Shown one piece after another: positions 8,180-17,262 of a DNA stretch of 64,000 bases. This DNA comes from an uncultured Mailhella sp. Its GTDB lineage: Bacteria > Desulfobacterota > Desulfovibrionia > Desulfovibrionales > Desulfovibrionaceae. The position numbers and the translations under genes are program-made. Numbering within the stretch: position 1 is the first letter of the stretch; the number at the start of each line of letters is the position of its first letter. The notes beneath the pieces are model-generated. The model worked only from the letters and a program-made list of their open reading frames with translations. It was not told the origin of the DNA and made no database searches. The stretch is from the NCBI GenBank assembly GCA_944324085.1, contig CALUUX010000003.1, forward strand, positions 120,219 through 184,218, read 5' to 3'.

Positions 8180-10099
8180 TTAACGTTCAAAGTAGGTGTA
8201 GCCGCGCAGGCCGTCTTCGAAAGCCTGCATGAGCTCATAACGCTGGGCGGGCGTGATGCGGTTTTCCCGCACGGCCCGTTCGGCGGATTTGCGTATGCCC
8301 ACAAGCACGCGGTGAGGATCGTATTCCACGTAGGCGAGAATGTCGGACACCGAGTCGCCGTCGATTTCGCGCACGAAGTCGTAGCTTCCGTCTTCCTGGA
8401 TCCGCACGGACACCACGTTGGTGTCGCCCAGAAGATTGTGCAGATCGCCCAGGGTTTCCTGATAGGCTCCCACGAGGAAGGTGCCGAGATAATATTCTTC
8501 TCCTTCCTTGAGGGGATGCAGCTCCAGGGTGGTCTTGAGTCCCTGCGGGTCGATGAAGTGCGAAATGCGTCCGTCGCTGTCGCAGGTGAGGTCGGAGAGT
8601 ATGCCCTGCCTTTCGGGGAACTCGTTGAGGCGGTGTATGGGCATGACGGGGAAGAGCTGGTCGATGGCCCAGCTGTCGGGCAGAGACTGGAACACGCTGA
8701 AGTTGCAGTAGTAGATGTCCGCCAGCATGGAGTCGATTTCGTTGAGCTCCTTAGGGATGTACTTCACGCGGTTTTTCTCTTCGGAGAGCACGCGCATGAT
8801 GGCCCAGAAGAAGCGTTCGGCGAGCGTTCTCTGACGCAGGGTGACGCGGCCGGTGATGAAGAGCTGGCGCATTTCATCGTAATAATAGATGGCGTCGTTG
8901 TAGGTTTCCTGAAGATTGCGGGGATTGATGTTCTGCAGAGTTTCCTTCAGGTTGCGCACGGGCTCCGGCGCGTCTTCGGGCAATTCTTCGGGCAGGCTGC
9001 CCACTTCGATGAGGCTCACGTCGAGCACGTTGAAGAGCAGTATGGAGTAGTAGGCCACCGTGGCGCGGCCGGATTCCGTGATGATATGCGGGTGAGCGAT
9101 GCCCTGCGCGTCGAGAATGGTCATGACGGCTTCCACCACGTCGGTGCAGTATTCCATCATGGTGTAGTTGCGGGAGCTCACGTAGTTGGTGTGCGAGCCG
9201 TCGTAGTCCACGGCGAGGCCGCCGCCGAGGTCGAGGTACCCCATGGCCGCGCCTTCCTGCACGAGGCTCGCGTAGATGCGCGTGGCTTCCATGACCGCGG
9301 CGCGTATGTCGCGGATGTTGGGCACCTGCGAACCGAGGTGATAGTGCATGAGCTTGAAGGTGTCGAGCATGTCGTGTTCCTTGAGAATGTCCACGACATC
9401 CACGATCTGCGCGGAGGTGAGGCCGAACGCGGAACGTTCGCCGCCCGATTCCGACCAGTGGCCGCTGGCCTTGGTGCTGAGTTTCACGCGCACGCCGATC
9501 TGCGGGCGTATGTTCAGTCGTTTGGCCTCTTCGAGAATGACGTCGAGTTCGCCCGGCATTTCCAGCACGAAAATGACGTTGAAGCCCATGCTGAGGGCGT
9601 GCAGGCCGAGGTCGATGAATTCTTCGTCCTTGTAGCCGTTGCAGATGAGGCAGGCTTCGCGGCTTTTGAGCTGGCTTATGGCCGCGATGAGCTCGGCCTT
9701 GGAGCCCACTTCGAGACCATGGTGATAGGCCGCGCCGTACTGAGCGATTTTTTCCACGACCTGCTGCTGCTGATTCACCTTGATGGGAAACACGCCGCGG
9801 TACTCGCCCTTGTACCCCAGATCGTTGATGGCGGCGCGGAACGTCTGATGCAGAAGGGATATCTGGGAATCCAGAATGTTTTCGATGCGAAGCAGCACGG
9901 GCAGATCGTAGCCGCGGGCCTTGAGTTCGCGGATGATTTCCAGAACGCTGACTTCCGGGCCTCCGTCGCGACCGAAGGGACGAATGACCACCTCGCCGCT
10001 GGGAGAGATGTCAAAGTATCCTGAGCTCCAGTTGCGGATGCCGTACAGATCGACGGAATCCTCCACGGTCCACTTCTGCATAGATTTCTTTCTGGCCAA
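8180..10099 (-). CDS. speA: Biosynthetic arginine decarboxylase
   Basis: A PLP enzyme of 639 residues converting arginine to agmatine, the entry to putrescine and spermidine. Landmarks are the N-terminal 'YGIRNWSSGYFDIS', the PLP lysine in FPIKVNQQ, the glycine-rich 'LDLGGGLAVDYDG', and the C-terminal SpeA extension ending YTYFER. The frame is open further upstream. The chosen TTG (MARKKSMQKW) has AAGGAG nine bases before it and matches the usual N-terminus; ATG at 10081 is an alternative. It is first in a co-oriented polyamine cluster. No agmatinase or agmatine deiminase gene is visible in this window. Confidence 0.93.
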   Translation of the reverse strand: MARKKSMQKWTVEDSVDLYGIRNWSSGYFDISPSGEVVIRPFGRDGGPEVSVLEIIRELKARGYDLPVLLRIENILDSQISLLHQTFRAAINDLGYKGEYRGVFPIKVNQQQQVVEKIAQYGAAYHHGLEVGSKAELIAAISQLKSREACLICNGYKDEEFIDLGLHALSMGFNVIFVLEMPGELDVILEEAKRLNIRPQIGVRVKLSTKASGHWSESGGERSAFGLTSAQIVDVVDILKEHDMLDTFKLMHYHLGSQVPNIRDIRAAVMEATRIYASLVQEGAAMGYLDLGGGLAVDYDGSHTNYVSSRNYTMMEYCTDVVEAVMTILDAQGIAHPHIITESGRATVAYYSILLFNVLDVSLIEVGSLPEELPEDAPEPVRNLKETLQNINPRNLQETYNDAIYYYDEMRQLFITGRVTLRQRTLAERFFWAIMRVLSEEKNRVKYIPKELNEIDSMLADIYYCNFSVFQSLPDSWAIDQLFPVMPIHRLNEFPERQGILSDLTCDSDGRISHFIDPQGLKTTLELHPLKEGEEYYLGTFLVGAYQETLGDLHNLLGDTNVVSVRIQEDGSYDFVREIDGDSVSDILAYVEYDPHRVLVGIRKSAERAVRENRITPAQRYELMQAFEDGLRGYTYFER

Positions 10100-10299
10100 C
10101 GATCCTGACTCCTTATGGGAATGGGAAAATGGGGAGTGACGTCCTTCGAGGTTGCCCTTTTCGTCGAGCAGGGGCAAGATGACGACAGGTACTTTTTCCT
10201 TAGAGAGTGCTCCCCCCATTGTCAAGGACTATCCGCCGAAACGGGCCTTCTGTCATGATATTGTCATACTTGCCGTGATGCTTTCGGGAGGTGGCGGCC

Positions 10300-11547
10300 G
10301 TGTCTTGCCCCCAGCGCTGGATTATGCACATGGATATGGACGCGTTTTTCGCGTCCATAGAGCAGCTTGACGATCCTTCCCTGCGCGGTCGCGCCGTGGT
10401 GGTCGGCGGCGATCGTCGCGGCGTGGTGAGCACCTGTTCGTATGAGGCGCGTCGATACGGCGTGCGTTCGGCCATGCCCATCGTCGAAGCGAAACGTCGT
10501 TGTCCCCACGCCGTGTACCTGCGTCCGAGAATGCGTCGGTACGCGGAAGTGTCCGCGCTCGTGCGCGAGACGCTGACGTCGTTTTCCCCGAAGGTGGAAA
10601 TGGCTTCGGTGGACGAAGCCTATCTCGACGCCACGGGCCTGGAACGACTGTTCGGACCGGTGGAGGAAATGGGGCGGCGACTCAAGGCGGCGGTGCGCGA
10701 GGCCACGGGGGGACTGACCTGTTCCGTGGGCATCGCGCCGGTGAAGTTTCTCGCCAAGATCGCGTCGGAACGACGCAAGCCCGACGGGCTTTTTTTGATC
10801 GAGCCGGAGCGCGTGTCGGCATTTCTGGCCGAGCTTCCCGTGTCAGCCGTGCCGGGGGTGGGGCGTCGATTTTCCGAGGAGCTTGCCCGGCTTGGCGTGA
10901 CGCGTTGCGGCGACGTGACGCGCTACGGCGAGGAATTCTGGCGACGTCGTTACGGCAAGGCGGGAACGTCGTTGTGGCTCAGGGCGCGTGGGGAAGACGC
11001 CCGGGACGTGGTGCCGTGGACGCCTCCCAAATCGGAAAGCGCGGAAGTGACGCTCGATGAGGACACCCGCGACAAGGAAGTTCTCCGAACCTGGTTGCTG
11101 CGCCATGCCGAAAGGGTGGGAACGTCGCTTCGAAGACAAGGGCTGGCCGGTCGGACGGTGACGCTCAAGATCAAGTACGCCGACTTTCGTCAAATGACGC
11201 GTCAGGTTACGCTGGAGAGCCGGATATGCAGCACGGAAGGCATTTATGAGACGGCCTGCGCCATTCTGGAAGGACTGGAGCTTGGCGACAGAGTGCGGCT
11301 TGTGGGGCTGGGGGTGTCCGGTTTCGAAGCCGGGGGGCCGACGCAGCTTTCGCTCATGCCGGAGCGACGCTCAGTGACGGACGAGCGTCGTCGGGACAGA
11401 CTGAATCAGGCGGTGGACGCGTTGCGTTCCCGTTACGGCGGCGACGCCGTGATGCGCGGACGGCTTTTCGCCCAGCGCGACGAGAGCGGTCGGGCGGAGG
11501 CGGAAGAGGAACGCGCCGAAGCCAGGCGTCTGCGCGAGAAACTGTGA
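10300..11547 (+). CDS. dinB: DNA polymerase IV (Y-family translesion polymerase)
   Basis: A 415-residue error-prone polymerase. The catalytic acidic residues are in 'MDMDAFFASIE' (residues 10-20) and 'SVDEAYLDATG'. The thumb helix-hairpin-helix 'VSAVPGVGRRFSEELARLG' and a little-finger domain follow. A beta-clamp-type motif QLSLM is present near residue 350, with a basic/acidic tail after it. GTG at 10300 is preferred because GGGAGG lies eight bases upstream; GTG at 10291 overlaps that box. It is divergent from speA across about 200 bp. Confidence 0.95.
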   Translation: MSCPQRWIMHMDMDAFFASIEQLDDPSLRGRAVVVGGDRRGVVSTCSYEARRYGVRSAMPIVEAKRRCPHAVYLRPRMRRYAEVSALVRETLTSFSPKVEMASVDEAYLDATGLERLFGPVEEMGRRLKAAVREATGGLTCSVGIAPVKFLAKIASERRKPDGLFLIEPERVSAFLAELPVSAVPGVGRRFSEELARLGVTRCGDVTRYGEEFWRRRYGKAGTSLWLRARGEDARDVVPWTPPKSESAEVTLDEDTRDKEVLRTWLLRHAERVGTSLRRQGLAGRTVTLKIKYADFRQMTRQVTLESRICSTEGIYETACAILEGLELGDRVRLVGLGVSGFEAGGPTQLSLMPERRSVTDERRRDRLNQAVDALRSRYGGDAVMRGRLFAQRDESGRAEAEEERAEARRLREKL

Positions 11548-11643
11548 AAACGGCGCGAGAAGAACGGCGAGCCTCGGCTACGGGGAGAACATGGCTATTC
11601 TCCGTGCAGGCCAAAGGCATAAGCGTTCCCGAATGGGAGAGCG

Positions 11644-12558
11644 TCAGAGTTTTTTTTGCCAGACGCGAATGCCCAGCAGATACCACCGTTTTCTGCCGTG
11701 GGACTGCTTGGTGTGCCAGAGCGCGTAGCGCAGACAGTTCCGGCGGTGTTCCCGCACGAAGTCGCGGTACGGAGTCATGGCGAGATAGCGGAAATATTCC
11801 TTTTTATAGGGGTGGCGGCAGCCGGGATTCCACGGTTTGCGTTCCCCGATAAAGTGGACGATGGCGGCCGTTTTGGCGACGTCGTTAAAACCCGAGCGTC
11901 GTCCCTGGCGGGTTTCGCAGGCCTGAGCGTCCCATGTTCTGTCGATGTAGGAAAGATGGTCCTGACATACGACGTTGAGCACGTCCTGATCGTGAAGCAC
12001 GATGAGGTCGGCGTGATCGCGCAGAAAATCTAGGCAGAGCCTCTGGACGTCGCGCTCCCTCCATGCCCGGAGATTGAACAGCAGAACGCCGGAACAGACA
12101 TATCGCTTGAGGCCGAGACGAGGGGCGTGACGTTCCTCGTCAATATCGATGACGCCTTGTATCCAGTCGTTTCCCATGTCGAGCGCGTAGAGCTCCGCCA
12201 GACTGGCGCGACAGACGATGTCACAGTCCAGATATATGACCTTGTCCACATCGGGGAGAAAGTCCGCCAGCAGAAGGCGGTAATACGCCGCTTTGGAGAT
12301 ATGGGTTTGTTTGTCAGCCTGCGTCTGTATCGGCGCGTCGGCAAAGGCGGCGTCCGACACGGGCAGAAAACGGATGCCGGCTCCTCCCTGTTGTGCCACG
12401 TTCTGCAATATCTGCTTATTTGCCTGACGTATGCCGCCGTCGAGAATGGATACGGAAATCTCGTCCAGCGCGTTTTTATTGTGGAGAATCGACGTCAGCG
12501 CCACAGTCAGGTGCTGCGCGTACGCGTCATCGGAAGAAAAGCAGATTTCTATGGGCAT
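11644..12558 (-). CDS. Glycosyltransferase family 8 protein
   Basis: A 304-residue GT8 enzyme (LPS galactosyl/glucosyltransferase type). Features in order are the N-terminal 'ICFSSDDAYAQHLTVAL', the metal-binding DxD in 'VIYLDCDIVC', the 'CSGVLLFNLRAWRE' block, and the 'HDQDVLN' and 'IVHFIGERKPW' motifs typical of the family. The ATG at 12558 has GGGAG upstream; an open extension of 28 codons overlaps the previous gene and was not used. It starts 12 bp after the GT2 gene and probably forms an operon with it, acting on surface polysaccharide with the rhamnose genes upstream. Confidence 0.88.
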   Translation of the reverse strand: MPIEICFSSDDAYAQHLTVALTSILHNKNALDEISVSILDGGIRQANKQILQNVAQQGGAGIRFLPVSDAAFADAPIQTQADKQTHISKAAYYRLLLADFLPDVDKVIYLDCDIVCRASLAELYALDMGNDWIQGVIDIDEERHAPRLGLKRYVCSGVLLFNLRAWRERDVQRLCLDFLRDHADLIVLHDQDVLNVVCQDHLSYIDRTWDAQACETRQGRRSGFNDVAKTAAIVHFIGERKPWNPGCRHPYKKEYFRYLAMTPYRDFVREHRRNCLRYALWHTKQSHGRKRWYLLGIRVWQKKL

Positions 12559-12569
12559 GACAGCTCTCC

Positions 12570-13433
12570 CTAGGGAAGATTCCGCAGTCCGGTGGGACGT
12601 TTTTTGATTTTTAAGATGGGAATGGCGTCGAAAAGTCTCCATTCATCGTATTGAAACGTATGCACTACGGTCATGACGGTTATTCCTAAAATTTTGATGC
12701 ATTCCCCTGTCTTCTGATGATATTGCGCCATAGCCCAGATTTCAGGATTGTCGCGACGCATGAAGGCGTAGATTCCCTGCGTGGCCGAGGACATCCGATG
12801 TGACTGCTTGTTGGAAGTGTTTCCTCCCCACTCCCGGTATCGAAGCAGGGGTTCCTGAATGATGGCGAATTGCGTCACAGGTATCAGCCTGGCAAAAAGC
12901 GCGTAGTCTTCAGCAGGGCTGTAGAGGGCTTCATAGCGGATATTATTCTTTTCCAGCACAGAACGCCGTATCATGCATGATGGATGGCTCAGATTGCAGT
13001 TGATCATGAGCATCTTTTTGATATCAATGTCCTTTTCAGGACGGGGCTCTGTTTTTCCGGTTCCCATGTTTTCCACTCTGGAACCGACGATGCCTATTTC
13101 CGGATGTGCGTCCAGAAACGCGACCTGTTTTTCAAAGCGCGTCGGCAGAGCAATGTCGTCATGATCCATGACGGCAAGGTATTCTCCCTGGGCCATGTCA
13201 AGCAGTCGATTGCGGGCTCCGGAAATGCCGAGATTGCGTTCGTTGACGGCGTAGACGATGCGCGGATCCGTGTAGGATTTCACGACGGTTTCCACCTGCG
13301 GATCGGTGGAACAGTCATTGAGGATGAGGAACTCGAAGTCGGTGAACGTTTGCGAAAGGATGCTGTCCATGGCTTCGCGCAGATGCTCTGGACGGGTGTT
13401 GTACACCGGCATAAGGACGGAGATACGAGGCAT
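12570..13433 (-). CDS. Glycosyltransferase family 2 protein
   Basis: A 287-residue GT-A fold enzyme. The N-terminal 'ISVLMPVYNTRPEHL' is followed by 'FLILNDCSTD' and the metal-binding 'VMDHDD' (about residues 93-98), then an 'SPAEDYALFARL' acceptor block. It is probably cytoplasmic and membrane-associated, building O-antigen, lipooligosaccharide or capsule repeat units. GGAAGG precedes the ATG. It is followed at 12 bp by the GT8 gene. The sugar specificity is not predictable. Confidence 0.9.
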   Translation of the reverse strand: MPRISVLMPVYNTRPEHLREAMDSILSQTFTDFEFLILNDCSTDPQVETVVKSYTDPRIVYAVNERNLGISGARNRLLDMAQGEYLAVMDHDDIALPTRFEKQVAFLDAHPEIGIVGSRVENMGTGKTEPRPEKDIDIKKMLMINCNLSHPSCMIRRSVLEKNNIRYEALYSPAEDYALFARLIPVTQFAIIQEPLLRYREWGGNTSNKQSHRMSSATQGIYAFMRRDNPEIWAMAQYHQKTGECIKILGITVMTVVHTFQYDEWRLFDAIPILKIKKRPTGLRNLP

Positions 13434-13770
13434 GGCGTCTACCTTCCATATTTTTTACCATGTCATGCGGGACGGCAGACCGCATGGCCATGAGAGAGAA
13501 AACGGAGAAATCTCCGTGAAATGATTGCCACGGTAAACGTTTTTCCTGGAAAACGCCATCAGGGTTTCAGTCGAAAACAGAACGCTGTCGTCGCCATTGA
13601 ATCCCCGTCACGTCTTGACGATATTCGATAGTGGGCGTCCATCGGAGAAGCGTTTTGATCGAAAGGACATTATTGTCTTTTTTCTTTCAACGCGCAATCG
13701 TCGGGCTTCTCTCTTGCGAAAGACTCCGCCGCGCCATGTTTTGACACGCCAACCCCATTCCGCCTGATAA
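13434..13770. other. Gene-free interval between rfbB and the glycosyltransferase pair
   Basis: 337 bp without a convincing gene. The only structure seen is a six-base-pair hairpin at 13502-13517 (ACGGAG/CTCCGT, loop AAAT), followed on the minus strand by TTT and a CT-rich run. This could act as a weak terminator for rfbB. The rest is presumably promoter for the glycosyltransferases, which therefore may be transcribed separately from the rfb genes. Confidence 0.4.
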
Positions 13771-14802
13771 TCAAGCCTGTTTCGAAGGGGCCGCGGCGTG
13801 TTCCAAATACCATGCGACTGTTTTCAGAATGCCGGAGTCAAAGTTTTCGTCTGGTCGCCAGCCGAGTTCCGTCATGATTTTTGTGGGGTCGATGGCGTAG
13901 CGAAGATCGTGCCCCGGACGATCGGAGACGAAGGTCATCAGTTCTTCGTACTTGGCGCCGCCGCTCCTGGGGCGTCTTTTATCCAGAATGGCGCACACCG
14001 TGCGGAGAATCTGAAGATTGTCCCGCTCGTTATGGCCTCCGACGTTGTAGGTTTCGCCGCTGCGTCCCTTATGGAAAATGAGATCAATGGCCTTGCAGTG
14101 ATCCAGCACATAGAGCCAGTCGCGGATGTTGGAGCCGTTGCCGTACACGGGAATCGGCTGTTCCGCAAGGCAGCGGCTGATGATCACAGGAATGAATTTT
14201 TCGCGATGTTGCTTGGGGCCGTAGTTGTTCGAGCAGTTGGACGTGGTTACGTTCATGCCGTAGGTGTGATGGTAGGCCCGCACGATGAAATCCGAACCGG
14301 CCTTGCTGGCCGAGTAGGGACTGTTGGGAGCGTAAGGTGTGGTCTCGGAGAAATAACCGGTTTCGCCCAGCGTTCCGTAGACTTCGTCCGTGGAAATGTG
14401 GTGAAAGCGGGCGTCTTCGTAGCCGGGCTTTGCTTTGCCTGGGGCGTCCATCCAGTGGCGTCGCGCCGCTTCGATGAGCGTGAACGTGCCCATGTAATTG
14501 GTTTCCATGAAAGCCCGAGGACCTTTGATGGAATTGTCCACATGGCTTTCGGCGGCAAAATGAACGACGCCCCGGATATCGTGTTCTGTGAACAAACGTT
14601 CAACAAGCTCTTCGTCGCAGATGTCGCCGTGGACAAACGTATAGTTGGGCATGCCTGCACATTCTTTTAAATTGTCGAGGTTGCCCGCGTAGGTGAGCTT
14701 GTCGAGGTTGAACACATGATAGTCCGGATATTTGGCGCAGAAGTACGGCACGAAGTTTGAGCCGATGAATCCGGCTCCTCCGGTGACGAGTATGGATTTC
14801 AT
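13771..14802 (-). CDS. rfbB: dTDP-glucose 4,6-dehydratase
   Basis: A 343-residue short-chain dehydrogenase/reductase family enzyme, second step of dTDP-L-rhamnose synthesis. NAD-binding 'VTGGAGFIGSNF' (residues 5-16), the catalytic 'STDEVYG' and YSASK (Tyr-x3-Lys), and the nucleotide-sugar block 'SNNYGPKQHREKFIP' are all present. It is separated from rfbD by 222 bp that contain a possible 70-codon ORF whose stop overlaps this start. The ATG has only a weak GGGA ahead of it. Confidence 0.96.
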   Translation of the reverse strand: MKSILVTGGAGFIGSNFVPYFCAKYPDYHVFNLDKLTYAGNLDNLKECAGMPNYTFVHGDICDEELVERLFTEHDIRGVVHFAAESHVDNSIKGPRAFMETNYMGTFTLIEAARRHWMDAPGKAKPGYEDARFHHISTDEVYGTLGETGYFSETTPYAPNSPYSASKAGSDFIVRAYHHTYGMNVTTSNCSNNYGPKQHREKFIPVIISRCLAEQPIPVYGNGSNIRDWLYVLDHCKAIDLIFHKGRSGETYNVGGHNERDNLQILRTVCAILDKRRPRSGGAKYEELMTFVSDRPGHDLRYAIDPTKIMTELGWRPDENFDSGILKTVAWYLEHAAAPSKQA

Positions 14803-15011
14803 TCGGCGTTTCCCAGCGTGAAGTTTATGAGGATGTGAAAAGGTCGCGCGTCGTTGTCGCGGAGAAAGGAAACGAACTCTTCCGCGGAACGGTTTCTCTT
14901 TTTTGGCGATTCAAGGGCGCGGGGAAAAGCGATCATCGTTTTTGGGGGATTGAGGCCGTGTTTCTCAGGAGAAAGGACAAGACGGCGTGTCTGTTGAAGA
15001 ATGTTTTGCAT
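14799..15011 (-). CDS. Possible small ORF between rfbD and rfbB
   Basis: A 70-codon frame starting ATGCAAAAC with CGGAGCG about four bases upstream. It begins 13 bp after the rfbD stop, and its stop overlaps the rfbB start (ATGA). The predicted protein is basic, without recognisable domain, signal or membrane segment. The neat fit and the weak rfbB ribosome-binding site would suit translational coupling, but the amino-acid composition is not persuasive and the region could equally be an untranslated spacer. Confidence 0.3.
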   Translation of the reverse strand: MQNILQQTRRLVLSPEKHGLNPPKTMIAFPRALESPKKRNRSAEEFVSFLRDNDARPFHILINFTLGNAE

Positions 15012-15024
15012 TGAACGCTCCGCG

Positions 15025-15849
15025 CTATCGCTGCGTCAGAAAAGAGTTCAGGCTGTCCGTCCAGTGGGGTATGCTCAGGCCGAAGGACGTTTTTATTTTG
15101 GTTTTGTTCAGCACGCTGAAGGCTGGGCGACGAGCTTTCGCAGGATAGTCGGCGCTTTCAATAGGATTGACGCGACAGGGGAGGTTTGACGCCTTCATGA
15201 TGGCCACGGCAAAGTCATACCAGCTCGCCACGCCTTCATCGCTGTAGTGATAGACGTCTTTTGCGCCCGACGCAATCAGTGGAAGCATGCTGACGATGGC
15301 GGAAGCCAGATCCGCCGCATGGGTGGGCGTGCCGATCTGGTCAAAGACGACGCCGAGAGAGGCGCGTTCCGCGCCGAGTCGGAGCATGGTTTTGACAAAG
15401 TTGCCGCCGAACCGTGAGTACAGCCACGAGGTTCGAACGATCACGGCGGTGTCGGCCTCGGCGAGAACGGCCTTTTCTCCCGCCAGTTTTGTGGAGCCGT
15501 ATACGGAAACGGGATGGGGGGCGTCGCTTTCCTTGTAGGGAAGATGGGCCGTTCCGTCGAAGACGTAATCCGTGGATATCTGGATGACGCGTCGGCCGTA
15601 TCTTGCCAGCAGCGCGGCACCGAGGCGATTGACGCGATCGGCGTTTTCGGCGTGGTCTTCAGCGTTGTCCACGGCGGTATAGGCGGCGCAGTTGATGACG
15701 AAGTCGAATTTTCGATCCTTGAAGAACGTCTGCACGGCCGTTTCGTCGGAGATGTCGAGTTCGGCCCGTCCCGCGTAGACGGCCTTGTCGCCGAGAAGAA
15801 GCCGCAGTTCCTGGCCCAGCTGTCCGTTCGCGCCCGTGACTAGAAGCAT
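15025..15849 (-). CDS. rfbD: dTDP-4-dehydrorhamnose reductase
   Basis: A 274-residue enzyme performing the last, NAD(P)H-dependent step to dTDP-L-rhamnose. 'LVTGANGQLGQEL' (residues 3-15) is the cofactor-binding loop. 'ISTDYVFDG' and YGSTK give the Ser/Thr-Tyr-Lys active site. Its start lies inside the end of rfbC (10-bp overlap) with GGAG upstream, showing translational coupling. Confidence 0.96.
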   Translation of the reverse strand: MLLVTGANGQLGQELRLLLGDKAVYAGRAELDISDETAVQTFFKDRKFDFVINCAAYTAVDNAEDHAENADRVNRLGAALLARYGRRVIQISTDYVFDGTAHLPYKESDAPHPVSVYGSTKLAGEKAVLAEADTAVIVRTSWLYSRFGGNFVKTMLRLGAERASLGVVFDQIGTPTHAADLASAIVSMLPLIASGAKDVYHYSDEGVASWYDFAVAIMKASNLPCRVNPIESADYPAKARRPAFSVLNKTKIKTSFGLSIPHWTDSLNSFLTQR

Positions 15850-16388
15850 GATTCAAACTCCGCCAGGAAGGGATGCCGTTTGTCTTTTTCCGACGTCAGA
15901 GCTTTGGCCATGTCGACGCGCCAGTCGATGGCCAGGGTCGGATCGTCGAAGCGGATGCCCCCTTCGGAGGCCTTGCAATACAGGTTGTCGCATTTGTAGG
16001 CGAAAATGGCCGTTTGGCTGAGCACGGAAAAGCCGTGAGCGAAGCCGCGCGGAATCAGAAGCTGGCGGTTGTTTTCCGCGGAGAGCTCCACGGCCACGTA
16101 TTGTCCGTAGGTGGGCGAGCCGCGTCGCAGATCCACGGCGACGTCCAGCACCGCTCCTTCAAGCGCGCGCACGAGCTTGGCCTGCGCGTGTTCCCCTTTT
16201 TGGAAATGGAGTCCGCGCACCGTGCCGTAAACGGACTTTGATTGATTATCCTGCACGAAATCGTAATGGAGGCCGGCGGCGTCGAAGGCGGCTTTGCTGT
16301 AGCTTTCAAAAAAATAGCCGCGTTCGTCCGTGAAAATTCGGGGTTCGATGATGAAAACGCCTTCGATGGCGGTGTTAATAAAGTTCAT
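15840..16388 (-). CDS. rfbC: dTDP-4-dehydrorhamnose 3,5-epimerase
   Basis: A 182-residue cupin-fold enzyme. The 'RGYFFESYSKAAF' segment, the catalytic histidine in 'RGLHFQKGEHAQAKLVR', and 'IPRGFAHGFSVLS' are family hallmarks. It overlaps rfbA by 14 bp and rfbD by 10 bp, and GGAGG lies inside the rfbA end. Third pathway step. Normal length. Confidence 0.96.
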   Translation of the reverse strand: MNFINTAIEGVFIIEPRIFTDERGYFFESYSKAAFDAAGLHYDFVQDNQSKSVYGTVRGLHFQKGEHAQAKLVRALEGAVLDVAVDLRRGSPTYGQYVAVELSAENNRQLLIPRGFAHGFSVLSQTAIFAYKCDNLYCKASEGGIRFDDPTLAIDWRVDMAKALTSEKDKRHPFLAEFESCF

Positions 16389-17262
16389 GCCGTTCCTCCA
16401 GCACTTTCACAAGATAGTCGTGATACGCGCCTTTTTTCATGTCATGGATAAGGGACCGCATCCGAGCTTCGTCGATGAACCCCTTGCTGAAGGCGATTTC
16501 TTCCACGCAGGCGATTTTGAGTCCCTGACGTTTTTCGATGACCTGCATGAAATGCGTGGCGTCGGCCAGGCTGTCGGGAGTGCCCGCGTCCAGCCATACG
16601 ATGCCTCGTCCCATGGGCACCACGCTCATGCGCCCCTCGCGCAGGTACATGTTGTTGAGATCCGTGATTTCCAGTTCGCCGCGCGCGGATGGCGTGAGGG
16701 TCGCGGCTTTTTCGCACACGTCGGGAGGATAGAAATACAAGCCGACGGACGCGTAGTTGGATTTGGGGCGCGCGGGCTTTTCTTCAATGCTCAGGGCGCG
16801 GCGATTTTCGTCGAATTCCACCACGCCGAAGCGTTCGGGATCGGAAACGTGATAGGCGAAAATGGTGGCTCTCGTTCCGGCGTTTTGCTTTATGGCGCGC
16901 TGATAGATTTTCATCTGGTTGCCCATATAGAAAATGTTGTCGCCGAGAATGAGGCATACGTCGTTTTGTCCCACGAAGTCCGCGCCGAGGGTGAAGGCCT
17001 GAGCTATGCCTTTGGGTTCGGGCTGAACTTTGTAGGAGAGGCGCAGCCCGAGCTGAGAACCGTCGCCAAGCAGACGTTCGATGTTCGGCGTGTCCTGCGG
17101 GGTGGAGATGATGAGAATTTCCCGGATATCGAACAGCATGAGCGTGGACAGCGGATAATAGATCATCGGCTTGTCGTACACGGGCAGAAGCTGCTTGGAC
17201 GTGATTCTGGTGAGCGGGTACAGTCTGGTTCCGCTGCCTCCGGCGAGAAGTATGCCTTTCAT
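16375..17262 (-). CDS. rfbA: Glucose-1-phosphate thymidylyltransferase
   Basis: A 295-residue nucleotidyltransferase starting the dTDP-rhamnose pathway (dTTP plus glucose-1-phosphate to dTDP-glucose). The signature 'LLAGGSGTRLYPLT' is at residues 5-18, with 'VYDKPMIYYPLS' and 'LILGDNIFY' following. It is first in the rfbA-rfbC-rfbD-(gap)-rfbB run. AAGGGG precedes the ATG. The likely promoter sits almost 400 bp upstream (see 17650-17682), which would give a long leader. Confidence 0.96.
   Translation of the reverse strand: MKGILLAGGSGTRLYPLTRITSKQLLPVYDKPMIYYPLSTLMLFDIREILIISTPQDTPNIERLLGDGSQLGLRLSYKVQPEPKGIAQAFTLGADFVGQNDVCLILGDNIFYMGNQMKIYQRAIKQNAGTRATIFAYHVSDPERFGVVEFDENRRALSIEEKPARPKSNYASVGLYFYPPDVCEKAATLTPSARGELEITDLNNMYLREGRMSVVPMGRGIVWLDAGTPDSLADATHFMQVIEKRQGLKIACVEEIAFSKGFIDEARMRSLIHDMKKGAYHDYLVKVLEERHELY

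Noticed and set aside
7034..10024. 996-codon open frame on the plus strand opposite speA and the dehydrogenase
   Set aside because: Mirror image of two well-recognised enzymes in GC-rich DNA; its product is repetitive in Val, His, Gly and Glu and has no domain.
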